Assembly (NCBI RefSeq): GCF_024139115.2
Contig: NC_085140.1
Span: forward strand, 233,804,371 to 233,868,370
Origin: Armigeres subalbatus
Lineage: Eukaryota > Arthropoda > Insecta > Diptera > Culicidae
Length of the DNA: 64,000 nt
Direction of reading: 5' to 3'
The position numbers and the translations under genes are program-made. A model generated the notes under the pieces. The model was not told the DNA's origin and did no database searches. It saw only the letters and a program-made list of their open reading frames with translations. This document shows positions 10,910 through 22,061 of this stretch, piece after piece; the stretch's first letter is position 1, and each line of letters begins with the position of its first letter.

Positions 10910-11234
10910 TGTAGAGAGTATAAGATATAAAATAAAAAATAAATAAAATAACCCCTTTTCGAGAGTCAGTCGAAATAGAAACTATAATTGGAGAAATAAA
11001 AATCAGTGTGTAAACGAAAGGACTGTCTGAAAAGAAAGAAATCAGTTTTGAAACGGATTTGTTTGGTGACGGTGGTGATAACGAAGAAAAAAAAACGATT
11101 CAGCGAAACGGATCCCGGAATGTCCGGAAGTGGTGCCGGAGCTCAGGATCACGTTATCGGGAGGAGTTACCGTGATGTGAGCTCCGAAATCACGACAATG
11201 GCCCAGATGGTGGGGAACCATGCGCTTCCGTCTC
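10910..11234 (+). CDS. Probable first exon of an unrecognised gene (5' UTR plus 38 codons)
   Basis: ATG at 11120 opens MSGSGAGAQDHVIGRSYRDV and continues ...ITTMAQMVGNHALPS. The exon ends at 11234 before a consensus donor (C/GTAAGTG), leaving one base of the next codon. Upstream lie a TATA-like tataaaataa (near 10922) and an insect initiator (gagagTCAGTCG near 10965). I do not recognise the protein. The next exon is not evident. The first 290 bp of the segment are repeated at 17900-18189, so it could alternatively be a mobile or duplicated leader. Codon use and clean splice context favour a real exon. Confidence 0.5.
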
Positions 11235-12146
11235 GTAAGTGTTTGCATTAAAGCATTTTTTCTCGGCCACAACTTGTTCGTTCCTCGCTTTTCCGATTTT
11301 TATTGGTTTCTGCTGAGTGCATTTTTGCTTGAGAAAGGGAAGCAACCTTGAAGGTTATTTCGTGGCCTATCACTGGGTGAGTATTTGATTCTTGATTACT
11401 GTCCAGCTTTTCAGAGGTATGATAATTGTGTTTGTCGGTGTTGTAATTTCAAGATCTTTATGGGTCTATTCGTGCAGAGCGAATAATGTGTCACGATAAT
11501 GAAGAAGCTGCAGTTTCACGAATTTCACCAGTATCAGCATAAAAAGTTACAAGACAATGAAAAATCCGTAATTCCTGTTACATATCCCAATTGTTTACAA
11601 TATTTGAAACAACAATGTCGAAATGGTATCTAATTGCGTTTAAAATCGTCACGGAGTTTATTGCACGACCCGGCAGACTTCGAATATGCTCGTTGTGAAA
11701 TGCTCATGCACAATTCCCATTACGAATTTCAATTATAGTATGTCACGATTTTTTTTTCAATTGTGATTTTTACGTGAGAAAATATCCTGTGAACCCGTCG
11801 GAGATCGGTGCTACAATGAACAGTTTTGCTAAGGAATATAGGAAATCCATCCGTTTTCACGTTATCCGGATACGGTGCACATATTAAATAGTTTTTATAT
11901 ATAGAGATTCGCTGGTAAATCGTGTCAATGCTCCGATTTGAATGTTTCAGTAAACCTGTAATTCTCAATTTTTTGCATCAATTTAAACCTGTATTCATTT
12001 ATCTGTAACTTTATTTAATTCTATGATTCGGTAATGGTTTTGCTACTAAGAATTGTTTTTTTAGAGTTCCTTCATAATGATACATGTTAGTGAGTAGTAA
12101 TGGTGTGTAACCTAGTATAACTGGAACAATATACAACTCTGTGATT
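11235..12146. other. Probable intron sequence, no gene seen
   Basis: Follows the GTAAGT donor at 11235. AT-rich with no coding signal; the 79-codon minus frame at 11729-11968 shows nothing recognisable. Confidence 0.4.
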
Positions 12147-13352
12147 AGTCAACAAAATCCAACTCTGGAGTGGGTTGGTCGATGGCTGAATACGCCATCG
12201 GACCTAGTTGGGTCAACAAAATCCAACTCTGGAGTGGGTTGGTCGATGGCTGGATATGCCATCGGACCTAGTTGGGTCAACAAAATCCAACTCTGGAGTG
12301 GGTTGGTCGATGGCTGAATACGCCATCGCAACAAAATCCAACTCTGGAGTAGGTTGGTCGATGACTGGATATGCCATCGGACCTAGTTAGGTCAACAATA
12401 TCCAACTCTGGAGTGGGTTGGTCGATAGCTGGATACGCCATCGGACCTAGCTGGGTCAACAAAATCCAACTCTGGAGTGGGTTGGTCGATGGCTGGATAT
12501 GCCATCGGACCTAGTTGGGTCAACAAAATCCAACTCTGGAGTGGGTTGGTCGATGGCTGAATACGCCATCGGACCTAGTTGGGTCAACAAAATCCAACTC
12601 TGGAGTGGGTTGGTCGATGGCTGGATATGCCATCGGACCTAGTTGGGTCAACAAAATCCAACTCTGGAGTGGGTTGGTCGATGGCTGGATATGCCATCGG
12701 ACCTAGTTGGGTCAACAAAATCCAACTCTGGAGTGGGTTGGTCGATGGCTGAATACGCCATCGGACCTAGTTGGGTCAACAAAATCCAACTCTGGAGTGG
12801 GTTGGTCGATGGCTGGATACGCCATCGGACCTAGTTGGGTCAACAAAATCCAACTCTGGAGTGGGTTGGTCGATGGCTGGATATGCCATCGGACCTAGTT
12901 GGGTCAACAAAATCCAACTCTGGAGTGGGTTGGTCGATGGCTGGATATGCCATCAGACCTAGTTGGGTCAACAAAATCCAACTCTGGAGTGGGTTGGTCG
13001 ATGGCTGGATATGCCATCGGACCTAGTTGGGTCAACAAAATCCAACTCTGGAGTGGGTTGGTCGATGGCTGAATACGCCATCGGACCTAGTTGGGTCAAC
13101 AAAATCCAACTCTGGAGTGGGTTGGTCGATGGCTGAATATGCCATCGGACCTAGTTGGGTCAACAAAATCCAACTCTGGAGTGGGTTGGTCGATGGCTGG
13201 ATACGCCATCGGACCTAGTTGGGTCAACAAAATCCAACTCTGGAGTGGGTTGGTCGATGGCTGGATATGCCTTCGGACCTAGTTGGGTCAACAAAATCCA
13301 ACTTTGGAGTGGGTTGGTCGATGGCTTGATATGTCATCGAAGCTAGTCGGAT
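12147..13352 (+). repeat. 64-bp tandem array, ~19 copies
   Basis: The unit runs tcaacaaaatccaactctgg, agtgggttggtcgatggctg, gatatgccatcggacctagt, tggg. Copies repeat every 64 bp from 12147 to 13352 with few substitutions (gaatacg/gatatg variants) and one shortened unit at 12330. Each unit holds a small palindrome, cgatggc...gccatcg. Because 64 is not a multiple of three, all frames pass through the same words, giving a ladder of equal 63-codon frames that are artefacts. Confidence 0.97.
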
Positions 13353-13419
13353 CGACAAAACAAAAGCCTACAATTTGGCGGTTCAGAAACAGTTGAGTAC
13401 TTTGTTGAATTATTGAAAT

Positions 13420-16400
13420 TGAAGGTATGAACATATAACAGCGTAGTGCAAAAAAGTGATTTATATAACTTCCGGTTCTAGAGCCTGGAAAACTACCCAT
13501 GAAGGCATTACAGTCAACTTTCGCTCGTTGGGCTAAACTCGTAGCCCATCTAGTGAAAGACTTTCGTTAGTTGGGCTGAGATTTCATCTGTCAAATCAGC
13601 GAATACAATATAAACTCAGAGCTGCCAACTGCAAAAAAAAGAAAAAAAAACTGCCTTTGATGTCATAATTTGACGTCCACCTTCGTTTTAAGTGGGCTAC
13701 AGCCCAACTAACGGGCGCCCAACTAAATCGTAGCCCATCTAATGATAGCCCAACGAGTGAAATTTGACTGTACCAAGATAAGCTATTTGAAGTAGGAACA
13801 TGTAACAGTCTAATGCAAAAAATGTGATTAGTTTAACTTCTGATTTTGATGCTTGACTGATTTTAGAGCCTGGAAAACTCTACCCATCATGACATAACCA
13901 AAATCAGCTATTTAAAGTAGGAACATGTAGCAACGTAGTGCAAAAAATTGGTTTGTGTGACTTCTGATTTTGATGCATGACTGATTTTAGAGCCTGGAAA
14001 ACTGCCCATGATGGCAATAACCAAGATCAGCTATTAAAATTTAGAACATATAACAGCGTAGTGCAAAAAATTGGTTTGTGTGACTTCTGATTTTGATGCT
14101 TGACTGATTTTAGAGCCTGGAAAACTCTACCCATGATGGCATAACCAAGTTCAGCTATTTAAAATAGGAACGTGTAACAACGTAGTGCAAAAAAATTGGT
14201 TTGTGTGACTTCTGATTTTGATGCTTGACTGATTTTAGAGCCTGGAAAACTCTACCCATGATGGCATAACCAAGATCAGCTATTTAAAGTAGGATCACGT
14301 AACAGCGAAATGCAAAAATGTGATTTGTGTGACTTTTGATTTTGATGCTTGACTGATTTTAGAGCCTGGAAAACTACCCATGATGGCATAACCAAGATCA
14401 GCTATATAAAGTAGGAACATGTAACAGCGTAGTGCAAAAAAAAGTGATTGTGTGACTTCTGATTTTGATGCTTGACTGATTTTTAGAGCCTGGAAAACTC
14501 TACCCATGATGGCATAATAAAATCAGCTATTTAAAGTAGGAACTTATAACAGCGTAGTACAAAAAAAGTTATTGTGTGACTTCTGATTTTGATGCTAGGC
14601 TGATTTTAGAGCCTGGAAAACTCTACCCATGATGGTATAACCAAGATCAGCTATTAAAATGAGTAACATATAACAGCGTAATGCAAAAAAAAAATGATTT
14701 GTATGACTGATGCTTGACTGATTTTAGAGCGTGGAAAGCTCTACCCATGATGGCATAACCATTAGATCAACTATTTAAAGTAGGAACATGTAACAGCGTA
14801 GTGCAAAAAAAGTAATTGTGTGACTTCTGATTTTGATGCTTGACTGATTTTTAGAGCCTGGAAAACTCTACCCATCATGACATAACCAAAATCAGCTATT
14901 TAAAGTAGGAACATGTAACAACGTAGTGCAAAAAATTGGTTTATGTGACTTCTGATTTTGATGCTTGACTGATTTTAGAGCCTGGAAAACTCTACCCATG
15001 ATGGCATAACCAAGTTCAGCTATTTAAAGTAGGAACATGTAACAACGTAGTGCAAAAAAATTGGTTTGTGTGACTTCTGATTTTGATGCTTGACTGATTT
15101 TAGAGCCTGGAAAACTCTACCCATGATGGCATAACCAAGATCAGCTATTTAAAGTAGGATCACGTAACAGCGAAATGCAAAAAAGTGATTTGTGTGACTT
15201 TTGATTTTGATGCTTGACTGATTTTAGAGCCTGGAAAACTACCCATGATGGCATAACCAAGATCAGCTATATAAAGTAGGAACATGTAACAGCGTAGTGC
15301 AAAAAAAGTGATTGTGTGACTTCTGATTTTGATGCTTGACTGATTTTTAGAGCCTGGAAAACTCTACCCATGATGGCATAATAAAATCAGCTATTTAAAG
15401 TAGGAACTTATAACAGCGTAGTACAAAAAAGTTATTGTGTGACTTCTGATTTTGATGCTAGGCTGATTTTAGAGCCTGGAAAACTCTACCCATGATGGTA
15501 TAACCAAGATCAGCTATTAAAATGAGTAACATATAACAGCGTAATGCAAAAAAAATGATTTGTATGACTGATGCTTGACTGATTTTAGAGCGTGGAAAGC
15601 TCTACCCATGATGGCATAACCATTAGATCAACTATTTAAAGTAGGAACATGTAACAGCGTAGTGCAAAAAAAAGTAATTGTGTGACTTCTGATTTTGATG
15701 CTTGACTGATTTTTAGAGCCTGGAAAACTCTACCCATCATGACATAACCAAAATTAGCTATTTAAAGTAGGAACATGTAACAACGTAGTGCAAAAAATTG
15801 GTTTATGTGACTTCTGATTTTGATGCTTGACTGATTTTAGAGCCTGGAAAACTCTACCCATGATGGCAATAGCCAAGATCAGCTATTGAAATTTAGAACA
15901 TTTAACAGCGTAGTGCAAAAAAGTGGTTTGTGTGACTTCTGATTTTGATGCTTGACTGATTTTAGAGCCTGGAAAACTCTACCCATCATGACATAACCAA
16001 AATCAGCTTTTTAAAGTAGGAACATGTAACAACGTAGTGCAAAAAAGTGATTTGTGTGACTTCTGATTTTGATGCTTGACTGATTTTAGAGCCTGGAAAA
16101 CTACCCATGATGGCATAACCAAGATCAGCTATATAAAGTAGGAACATGTAACAGCGTAGTGCAAAAAAGTGATTGTGTGACTTCTGATTTTGATGCTTGA
16201 CTGATTTTTAGAGCCTGGAAAACTCTACCCATGATGGCATAATAAAATCAGCTATTTAAAGTAGGAACTTATAACAGCGTAGTACAAAAAAGTTATTGTG
16301 TGACTTCTGATTTTGATGCTAGGCTGATTTTAGAGCCTGGAAAACTCTACCCATGATGGTATAACCAAGATCAGCTATTAAAATGAGTAACATATAACAG

Positions 16401-17800
16401 CGTAATGCAAAAAAATTGATTTGTATGACTGATGCTTGACTGATTTTAGAGCGTGGAAAGCTCTACCCATGATGGCATAACCATTAGATCAGCTATTTAA
16501 AGTAGGAACATGTAACAGCGTAGTGCAAAAAAAGTGATTGTGTGACTTCTGATTTTGATGCTTGACTGATTTTTAGAGCCTGGAAAACTCTACCCATCAT
16601 GACATAACCAAAATCAGCTATTTAAAGTAGGAACATGTAACAACGTAGTGCAAAAAATTGGTTTATGTGACTTCTGATTTTGATGCTTGACTGATTTTAG
16701 AGCCTGGAAAACTCTACCCATGATGGCAATAACCAAGATCAGCTATTGAAATTTAGAACATATAACAGCGTAATGCAAAAAAAAAATAATTGTGTGACTT
16801 CTGATTTTGATGCTTGATTGATTTTAGAGCGTAGAAAACTCTACCCATCCTGGCATAACCAAAATCAGCTATTTAAAGTAGGAACATGTAACAGCGTAGT
16901 GCAAAAAAAGTGGTTTGTGTGACTTCTGATTTTGATGCTTGACTGATTTTAGAGCCTGGAAAACTCTACCCATGATGGCATAACCAAGATCAGCTATTTA
17001 AAGTAGGAACATGTAACAGCGTAGTTAAAAAAAAGTGATTGTGTGACTTCTGATTTTTATGCTTGACTGATTTTTAGAGCCTGGAAAACTCTACCCATCA
17101 TGACATAACCAAAATCAGCTATTTAAAGTAGGAACATGTAACAACGTAGTGCAAAAAATTGGTTTATGTGACTTCTGATTTTGATGCTTGACTGATTTTA
17201 GAGCCTGGAAAACTCTACCCATCATGACATAACCAAAATCAGCTTTTTAAAGTAGGAACATGTAACAACGTAGTGCAAAAAAGTGATTGTGTGACTTCTG
17301 ATTTTGATGCTAGACTGATTTTAGAGTGTGGAAAGCTCTACTCATGATGGAATAACCCAGATCAGCTATTCAAATGAGGAACATATAACAGCGTGATGCA
17401 AACAATGTGATTTGTATGACTTCTGATTTTGATGCTTGACTGATTTTAGAGCCTGGAAAACTCTACCCATGATGGCATAACCAAGATCTGCTATTCAAAT
17501 GAGGAACATATAACAGCGTGATGCAAAAAATGTGATTCGTGTGACCTCTGATTTTGATGCTAGACTGATTTTAGAGCGTGGAAAACTCCACCCATGATGA
17601 CATGTAACATGTAACCCATGTAGGAACATGTAACAGCGTAATGCAAAAATGTGATTTTTGTGACTTTTGATTTTGATGCTTGACTGATTTTAGGGCCTGG
17701 AAAACTCTACCCAGCTATTGAAAGTTTGAACATGTAATAGCGTAGTGCAAAAAAAAGTGATTTGAATATCTCCTGATTTTGATGCTTGAATGGTGTGTAG
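13420..17800 (+). repeat. ~123-bp satellite with ~862-bp higher-order repeat
   Basis: Monomers of about 122-128 bp read gaacatgtaacagcgtagtg, caaaaaagtga, tgacttctgattttgatgct, tgactgattttagagcctgg, aaaactctacccatgatggc, ataaccaagatcagctattt. About 33 copies are present. Variant monomers recur at fixed spacing: gatggtataaccaag at ~14631, 15492 and 16353; cattagatca near 14760, 15622 and 16484. This shows a seven-monomer higher-order unit of ~860 bp. Terminal monomers (17500-17800) are more diverged. Confidence 0.95.
13511..13770. mobile_element. 260-bp TA-flanked MITE inside the satellite
   Basis: Ends are CAGTCAACTTTCGCTCGTTG and the near-complement ending at 13770. TA at 13509-13510 and 13771-13772 replaces the single ta of the monomer motif ggcataaccaag, showing insertion into a satellite monomer. 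A Tc1/mariner or pogo-type MITE is likely. Confidence 0.8.
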
Positions 17801-17899
17801 AGACTGTAAATTTTTAGTCAAAGGTGAGAGACACAAAACTAATCAACCAAGAAGTTTTTTTTTTCAATCAATATTTTTGGGAGTAGAGGAGAAGGTGAA
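17801..17899. other. Short unique spacer
   Basis: Non-repetitive sequence between the last satellite monomer and the second copy of the exon-like repeat; nothing recognised. Confidence 0.4.
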
Positions 17900-18189
17900 T
17901 GTAGAGAGTATAAGATATAAAATAAAAAATAAATAAAATAACCCCTTTTCGAGAGTCAGTCGAAATAGAAACTATAATTGGAGAAATAAAAATCAGTGTG
18001 TAAACGAAAGGACTGTCTGAAAAGAAAGAAATTAGTTTTGAAACGGATTTGTTGGTGACGGTGGTGATAACGAAGAAAAAAAAAACGATTCAGCGAAACG
18101 GATCCCGGAATGTCCGGAAGTGGTGCCGGAGCTCAGGATCACGTTATCGGGAGGAGTTACCGTGATGTGAGCTCCGAAATCACGACAAT
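17900..18189 (+). pseudogene. Duplicate of the 10910-11199 leader/exon, broken
   Basis: 290 bp nearly identical to 10910-11199 (a few single-base changes and one-base indels in homopolymers), including the ATG at 18110. Identity stops after cacgacaat, before the original exon's last ~11 codons and donor. The frame then continues into unrelated sequence (...TTIAASSNSETS...) and ends at 18284. Lacking the donor it is probably non-functional, though the duplicated promoter-like part is intact. Confidence 0.7.
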
Positions 18190-18357
18190 TGCGGCATCCT
18201 CAAATTCCGAAACTTCAATATTCACGGATACAAATTTCATCCATTTGCTTCAAAAATATACATGTTTATTTCCAAAAAGGTAATTGGCGCTTTGATGTTG
18301 CATGAAGAAGAAGAAGCAGAAAGATGATAATCGAAAAAATCTCCACGGGAAACTATA

Positions 18358-18595
18358 CGGAGAAGTTTTTAAAATTCTTCTCAAAAATTCTAAAAGCAAT
18401 TTAATTAAAAACGGTAAGCAGTACGGGGTTGGACTTTTCTTCTACTGTATAATAAACACAATATTTCTATTCAAAATTTTATTTTCTAATATTACACTTA
18501 AAACACAGTATAAGAAAAGTCCAACCCCGTACTGCTTACCGTTTTTATTTAAATTGCTTTTAGAATTTTTGAGAAGAGTTTTAAAAACTTCTCCG
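18358..18595. mobile_element. 238-bp foldback MITE, TA TSD
   Basis: Two arms of ~100 bp (starting CGGAGAAGTTTTTAAAA and the complement) enclose a ~35-50 bp loop. TA lies on both sides (18356-18357, 18596-18597). Removing it restores gaaactacacag, which matches the other arm of the host element (gaaaccatacacac). Confidence 0.8.
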
Positions 18596-18885
18596 TACAC
18601 AGAGCGAAAAAAAGTTGTGTTTTCAATATTTTCCTAATGTTATTTTGAAAGTTTGAAAAATTTGGTATTTTTGAGTGCTAAAATATTCATTTCAAAAGAA
18701 AAATATTTGATATGATAGTTTTTTTCTCAGTGTAAATTTTTTATTTTAACAGTGAAAACACTCAAAACAAAATTTAAAAAATTATCAAATCAGCTCTCAT
18801 ATTTCGTATTTCTGGCAACACAGACGACAAAAACAATGTAACTGGCAGCTCGCGGGGTTCTGTCATTATTGAAAATTGAAAAAAT

Positions 18886-19300
18886 GTTTCATGTTTACCA
18901 AGTAAGTTTAATTTTGCAAATTGATTTTTAAATTTAGTTTTCAATGGAAATTATTATTTTTTCAGATCTTCATTCATCGATTATTTGTTGGGTACAAGTT
19001 GAAGAAGCGTATCCATTCATCCGTGCGCAAGTGCTCTGCGGAAAGCCAAAACATCTCGCTGGTGAAACCATCAACGTTATATTACTGATGGTGCGGGAAA
19101 TCAGAATGCACATCGACGACGAAATGATTACGATAGATGTCAAGGGCCGTAATTGTTTGCGCTGCAGAAATAATGTGATATCGTCAGAAGAAGAGCTGAG
19201 AGTTAAACCCTCATCTACTGCTGGTACTGTGGTGCTTCCGTGTCGATTTGGGCCGGTTGGGAAAGAGTGGTTTAATCAAGTACCACGGCAAAAGTGGTAA
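18886..19300 (+). pseudogene. Splice-like coding relic, unrecognised
   Basis: ATGTTTCATGTTTACCAA is followed by a perfect donor GTAAGT. After a 55-bp AT-rich gap a perfect acceptor (ttattttttcag) opens IFIHRLFVGYKLKKRIHSSV and stops soon after, at a TGA near 19088. Another frame of the second part is open for 118 codons (18944-19300). Neither product is recognised. It may be a captured host-gene fragment within the inverted-repeat element, or chance. Confidence 0.3.
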
Positions 19301-19458
19301 CCGAAAAAAGTGATACTAGCGCTTCACTAACGATCACCCGCCGCTGAAATAAATCGTTCCAAGGAGGGAACGAGCCAGATATCAGGCTTTGATGTTCGGT
19401 TGCCACCGTCAAAACGGAATTGCATGCGATTAACCGTAGGAGAAAATGAGTCTTTCGG

Positions 19459-19502
19459 CGCTGTGGTGCAGGTTGCGTGCGTCGTCAGTTTCGTCGAACC
19501 GT
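19459..19502 (+). other. Possible captured first exon with targeting-like N-terminus
   Basis: An ATG near 19447 reads MSLSALWCRLRASSVSSNRS, rich in Arg/Ser and lacking acidic residues like a mitochondrial presequence, then meets a GTGAGT donor near 19503. Nothing downstream continues it. Weak evidence; reported because it sits with another splice-like relic in the same element. Confidence 0.2.
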
Positions 19503-20155
19503 TCGGTGAGTTTGCCTTGACAATTCTGAATATTTTTAATAATTGATATTCGTGTTTTATACGTTTGAGATCTAAGCAATTCCTTGTGTTTGCGATGTTA
19601 TGAAGAAAATCCATTCGGAGAATGTCGGAGGTAGTAGCTAATGAGCAGATTCTAAAATACAACCTGCGTGTGGATAGGTTGTGCAATTCAACTGTGTGTA
19701 CATTTTCTAGCGCCTCATTAGTCAGTAGCTTGTCTTCGAGGCGTTATGTACATAAATGGATTCATATCTATCAAATGAAATAAAAAATAAAAACTTTTAA
19801 AAACAAAATTCAATTTAATTGAAACATTTTATTCTAATAATAATTATTTAAAATGAAAGCTTTCATGTCGTGTTAATTTGAAAGTATCTTGTTGATTCAA
19901 ATAGAAAAATACATTTTATTTTGAGAGGAAAACTTTTATTTCCACAAAATATTGATTTTCGTCGAATAAAAGTTTTCGAGTTAGTAAATTCAACAATCCT
20001 ATACTTTCTACTGAAAATCACTAACTCATTTTCTCAATTTTACAAACGATTCTTTCATTTTTACCAACGTTTTTTTTTGTGTGTATGGTTTCCCGTGGAG
20101 ATTTTTTCGATTATCATCTTTCTGCTTCTTCTTCATGCAACATCAAAGCGCCAAT

Positions 20156-20587
20156 ATGTTTGAATCAAACATATTTATTTTTAAAACCAAATTTAATCCC
20201 TGTTTGTTTTATACATACAATAGTGGGCAGCCCTTCGCTCGCTCTTGCAAAAGTAAACAAAAACTCGAGTTCGGATCGGATCCGATCGGAAGTCAGCAGA
20301 GGAGCAGGAGCAAGAGTGAAATCATATGTTTTCTTGCTTCCAAATTGATGATAAGGATGTTTTTCAGGTACAGAAAGGTAAGTACATGAAATATGAACGT
20401 TTGGAATTGTGAACTCTGGTAGTCAAATGCTACCAGAATATGAAAATTGGTAGAATTTATAAGAAAATATGAGTGGTCGAACCAAAACAATAATATCCAT
20501 GTTTGCTTCAATTAGCTGGTTGAAACAACTTTAAACGCACATTCAATTCAATAAAAAGTTTTCGTTCGCTTGAAATGCAACAATCCA
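20156..20587. other. Unassigned DNA
   Basis: Includes a motif atatgtttgaatcaaacata that recurs at 21398-21417 beside another MITE, and a GC-richer piece at 20222-20320. No gene is visible. Confidence 0.35.
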
Positions 20588-20643
20588 GCTTTTCACGCTC
20601 GGTAATGGCGGCTTGTCGGTGTGTAAAAAACAATCGGTTACTG

Positions 20644-21222
20644 TAGAGGCCTGAATAAGAGAAACGCGGATAGAAAATATTACTCTGCCAACACTGCATT
20701 CATTCTTCTTCATCAAAGAACAACACATGAAAAGAAATAAATGGTTTATGTAGATAAAGTCTCACAATCCGCAATTTAATGTGTCCACATCATTAAACAA
20801 TAGAATCCAATAAACAATGCAATTTCATTTCATAATCTATAAATAACTTGCATATATTATTGCAAACTTATGTAAAATTTGTTTATTTAAAAATGGCATA
20901 AAATCGAATTTAGCCGTTTTCAGTATTTGAGCCAACATTTTGGCTGCTTGACAGGTCTCCTGCTCGATTGGATGCTGTTTTTTGACGGTTCGATTGGCGG
21001 CACATATACTTATGCTACGTTTAGACAAGGCAAGTGAATTGAGCAAGTCGCTTGAATCGAACGCGAATGGAACGTGTAAACACCTTAATTCAATTCACTT
21101 GAACGAAAAGAAAGTTGAACATGTTCAACTTTTGGCAAGTCAATTGAATTCAACTGAGTTGTTCAATTCACTTGCCCTGTCAAAACGTAGCATTATCCGC
21201 GTTTCTCTTATTCAGGCCTCTA
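20644..21222. mobile_element. 579-bp hAT-like MITE, TSD ggttactg
   Basis: Both ends read TAGAGGCCTGAATAAGAGAA (29-bp inverted repeat in all). The 8-bp ggttactg lies at 20636-20643 and 21223-21230. TAGAG plus an 8-bp TSD fits the YARNG end rule of hAT elements. It is interrupted by the MITE at 21013-21192. Confidence 0.8.
21013..21192. mobile_element. 180-bp MITE, TSD TTA (Harbinger-like)
   Basis: Ends are tgctacgttt...acaaggcaagtgaattgagc and the complement ...ttcacttgccctgtcaaaac gtagca, with TTA on both sides (21010-21012, 21193-21195). A 3-bp TTA/TAA duplication is typical of PIF/Harbinger. The interior repeats caattcacttg/caagtgaattg words. Confidence 0.75.
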
Positions 21223-21465
21223 GGTTACTGTATTTTTTGACACTAGCTGGAGGAAAACTCACAGGCGAAAAGGCCTTTTTTCCCTTCCCCTCACCCAGGA
21301 ACGCCAGTGGGCTTTCCTCCAGCTAGTGTCAAACAGTACAGTGACCGATTGATTTTAACACACCGACAAGCCGCCATTACCGAGCGTGGAAAGCTGGATA
21401 TGTTTGATCCAAACATATTTATTTTTGGTGCCAGAACAAACTGAATTTATGTTTGGATTTACCTA

Positions 21466-21716
21466 CACCGAAAAAATTCTTTATATTGAATATATTTGTC
21501 GCACACATAAATTTTTGCAATTTGGTGACCCAAATATATGCAATTTGTACCCACACATAAATTCAATAACTGCATATTAGAGACCACACATACATTTTAT
21601 TTGATTATATTTTACTTTTGTACTTCGCGTGGAGAGTGGTTATGTGTGCACTAATTAGAATCATGAATTAAATTAATAGATTTTTGCCAATAAAAATGTG
21701 TGGAATTTTTGTAGTG
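21466..21716. mobile_element. 251-bp MITE, same family as 4257-4497
   Basis: Left end CACCGAAAAAATTC, right end ...ttgccaataaaaatgtgtgg...gtagtg, TA on both sides (21464-21465, 21717-21718), internal cacacataaa motifs. Confidence 0.7.
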
Positions 21717-21836
21717 TAGAATATGTTTGTTTTTAATGTAGTTTTTTCTGTGTGACCCATTCGTGTCTTTTACGTTTTCATTTTCCTTTAGCGTAAAAAT
21801 ATACACCAGTTTGACAGTTTCTGTTCGAATGTATCC

Positions 21837-22061
21837 AGCTTTCCACGCTCGGTAATGGCGGCTTGTCGGTGTGTTAAAATCAATCGGTCACTGTACTGTT
21901 TGACACTAGCTGGAGGAAAGCCCACTGGCGTTCCTGGGTGAGGGGAAGGGAAAAAAGGCCTTTTCGCCTGTGAGTTTTCCTCCAGCTAGTGTCAAAAAGT
22001 ACAGTAACCGATTGTTTTTTACACACCGACAAGCCGCCATTACCGAGCGTGGAAAGCTGGA
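21837..22061. mobile_element. 225-bp palindromic MITE (intact copy)
   Basis: Nearly perfect inverted repeat over its whole length: ccagctttccacgctcggta...gacactagctggaggaaa, a short centre with ggggaagggaaaaaagg, then the complement. Single-stranded DNA or RNA would fold into a ~85-bp hairpin. TSD is not clear (perhaps AT). Confidence 0.8.

Larger units (their letters stand above)
18283..20155. mobile_element. ~1.9-kb inverted-repeat element with splice-like inserts
   Basis: The left end, attggcgctttgatgttgca then tgaagaagaagaagcagaaa and on to cacgggaaac, recurs inverted at 20090-20155 (about 70 bp arms). The exact outer limits are uncertain because weaker similarity continues outside (acatgttt.../...atatgttt). 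The left arm is split by a foldback MITE at 18358-18595. The interior holds two splice-like coding relics (18886-19060 and 19459-19502). Confidence 0.6.
20588..21401. mobile_element. Palindromic MITE (ccagctt ends) split by nested MITEs
   Basis: Left part 20588-20643 and right part 21223-21401 together match the intact palindromic copy at 21837-22061 (ends ccagctttccacgctcggta and complement; shared gacactagctggaggaaa). The gap is filled by the element at 20644-21222. Confidence 0.8.

Noticed and set aside
12149..13346. A ladder of 60-63-codon open frames on both strands
   Set aside because: They are the same 64-bp unit read in shifting frames; no start context or domain.
13420..17800. CRISPR-like array
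   Set aside because: Repeats are ~123 bp contiguous monomers without unique spacers, in a eukaryotic genome.
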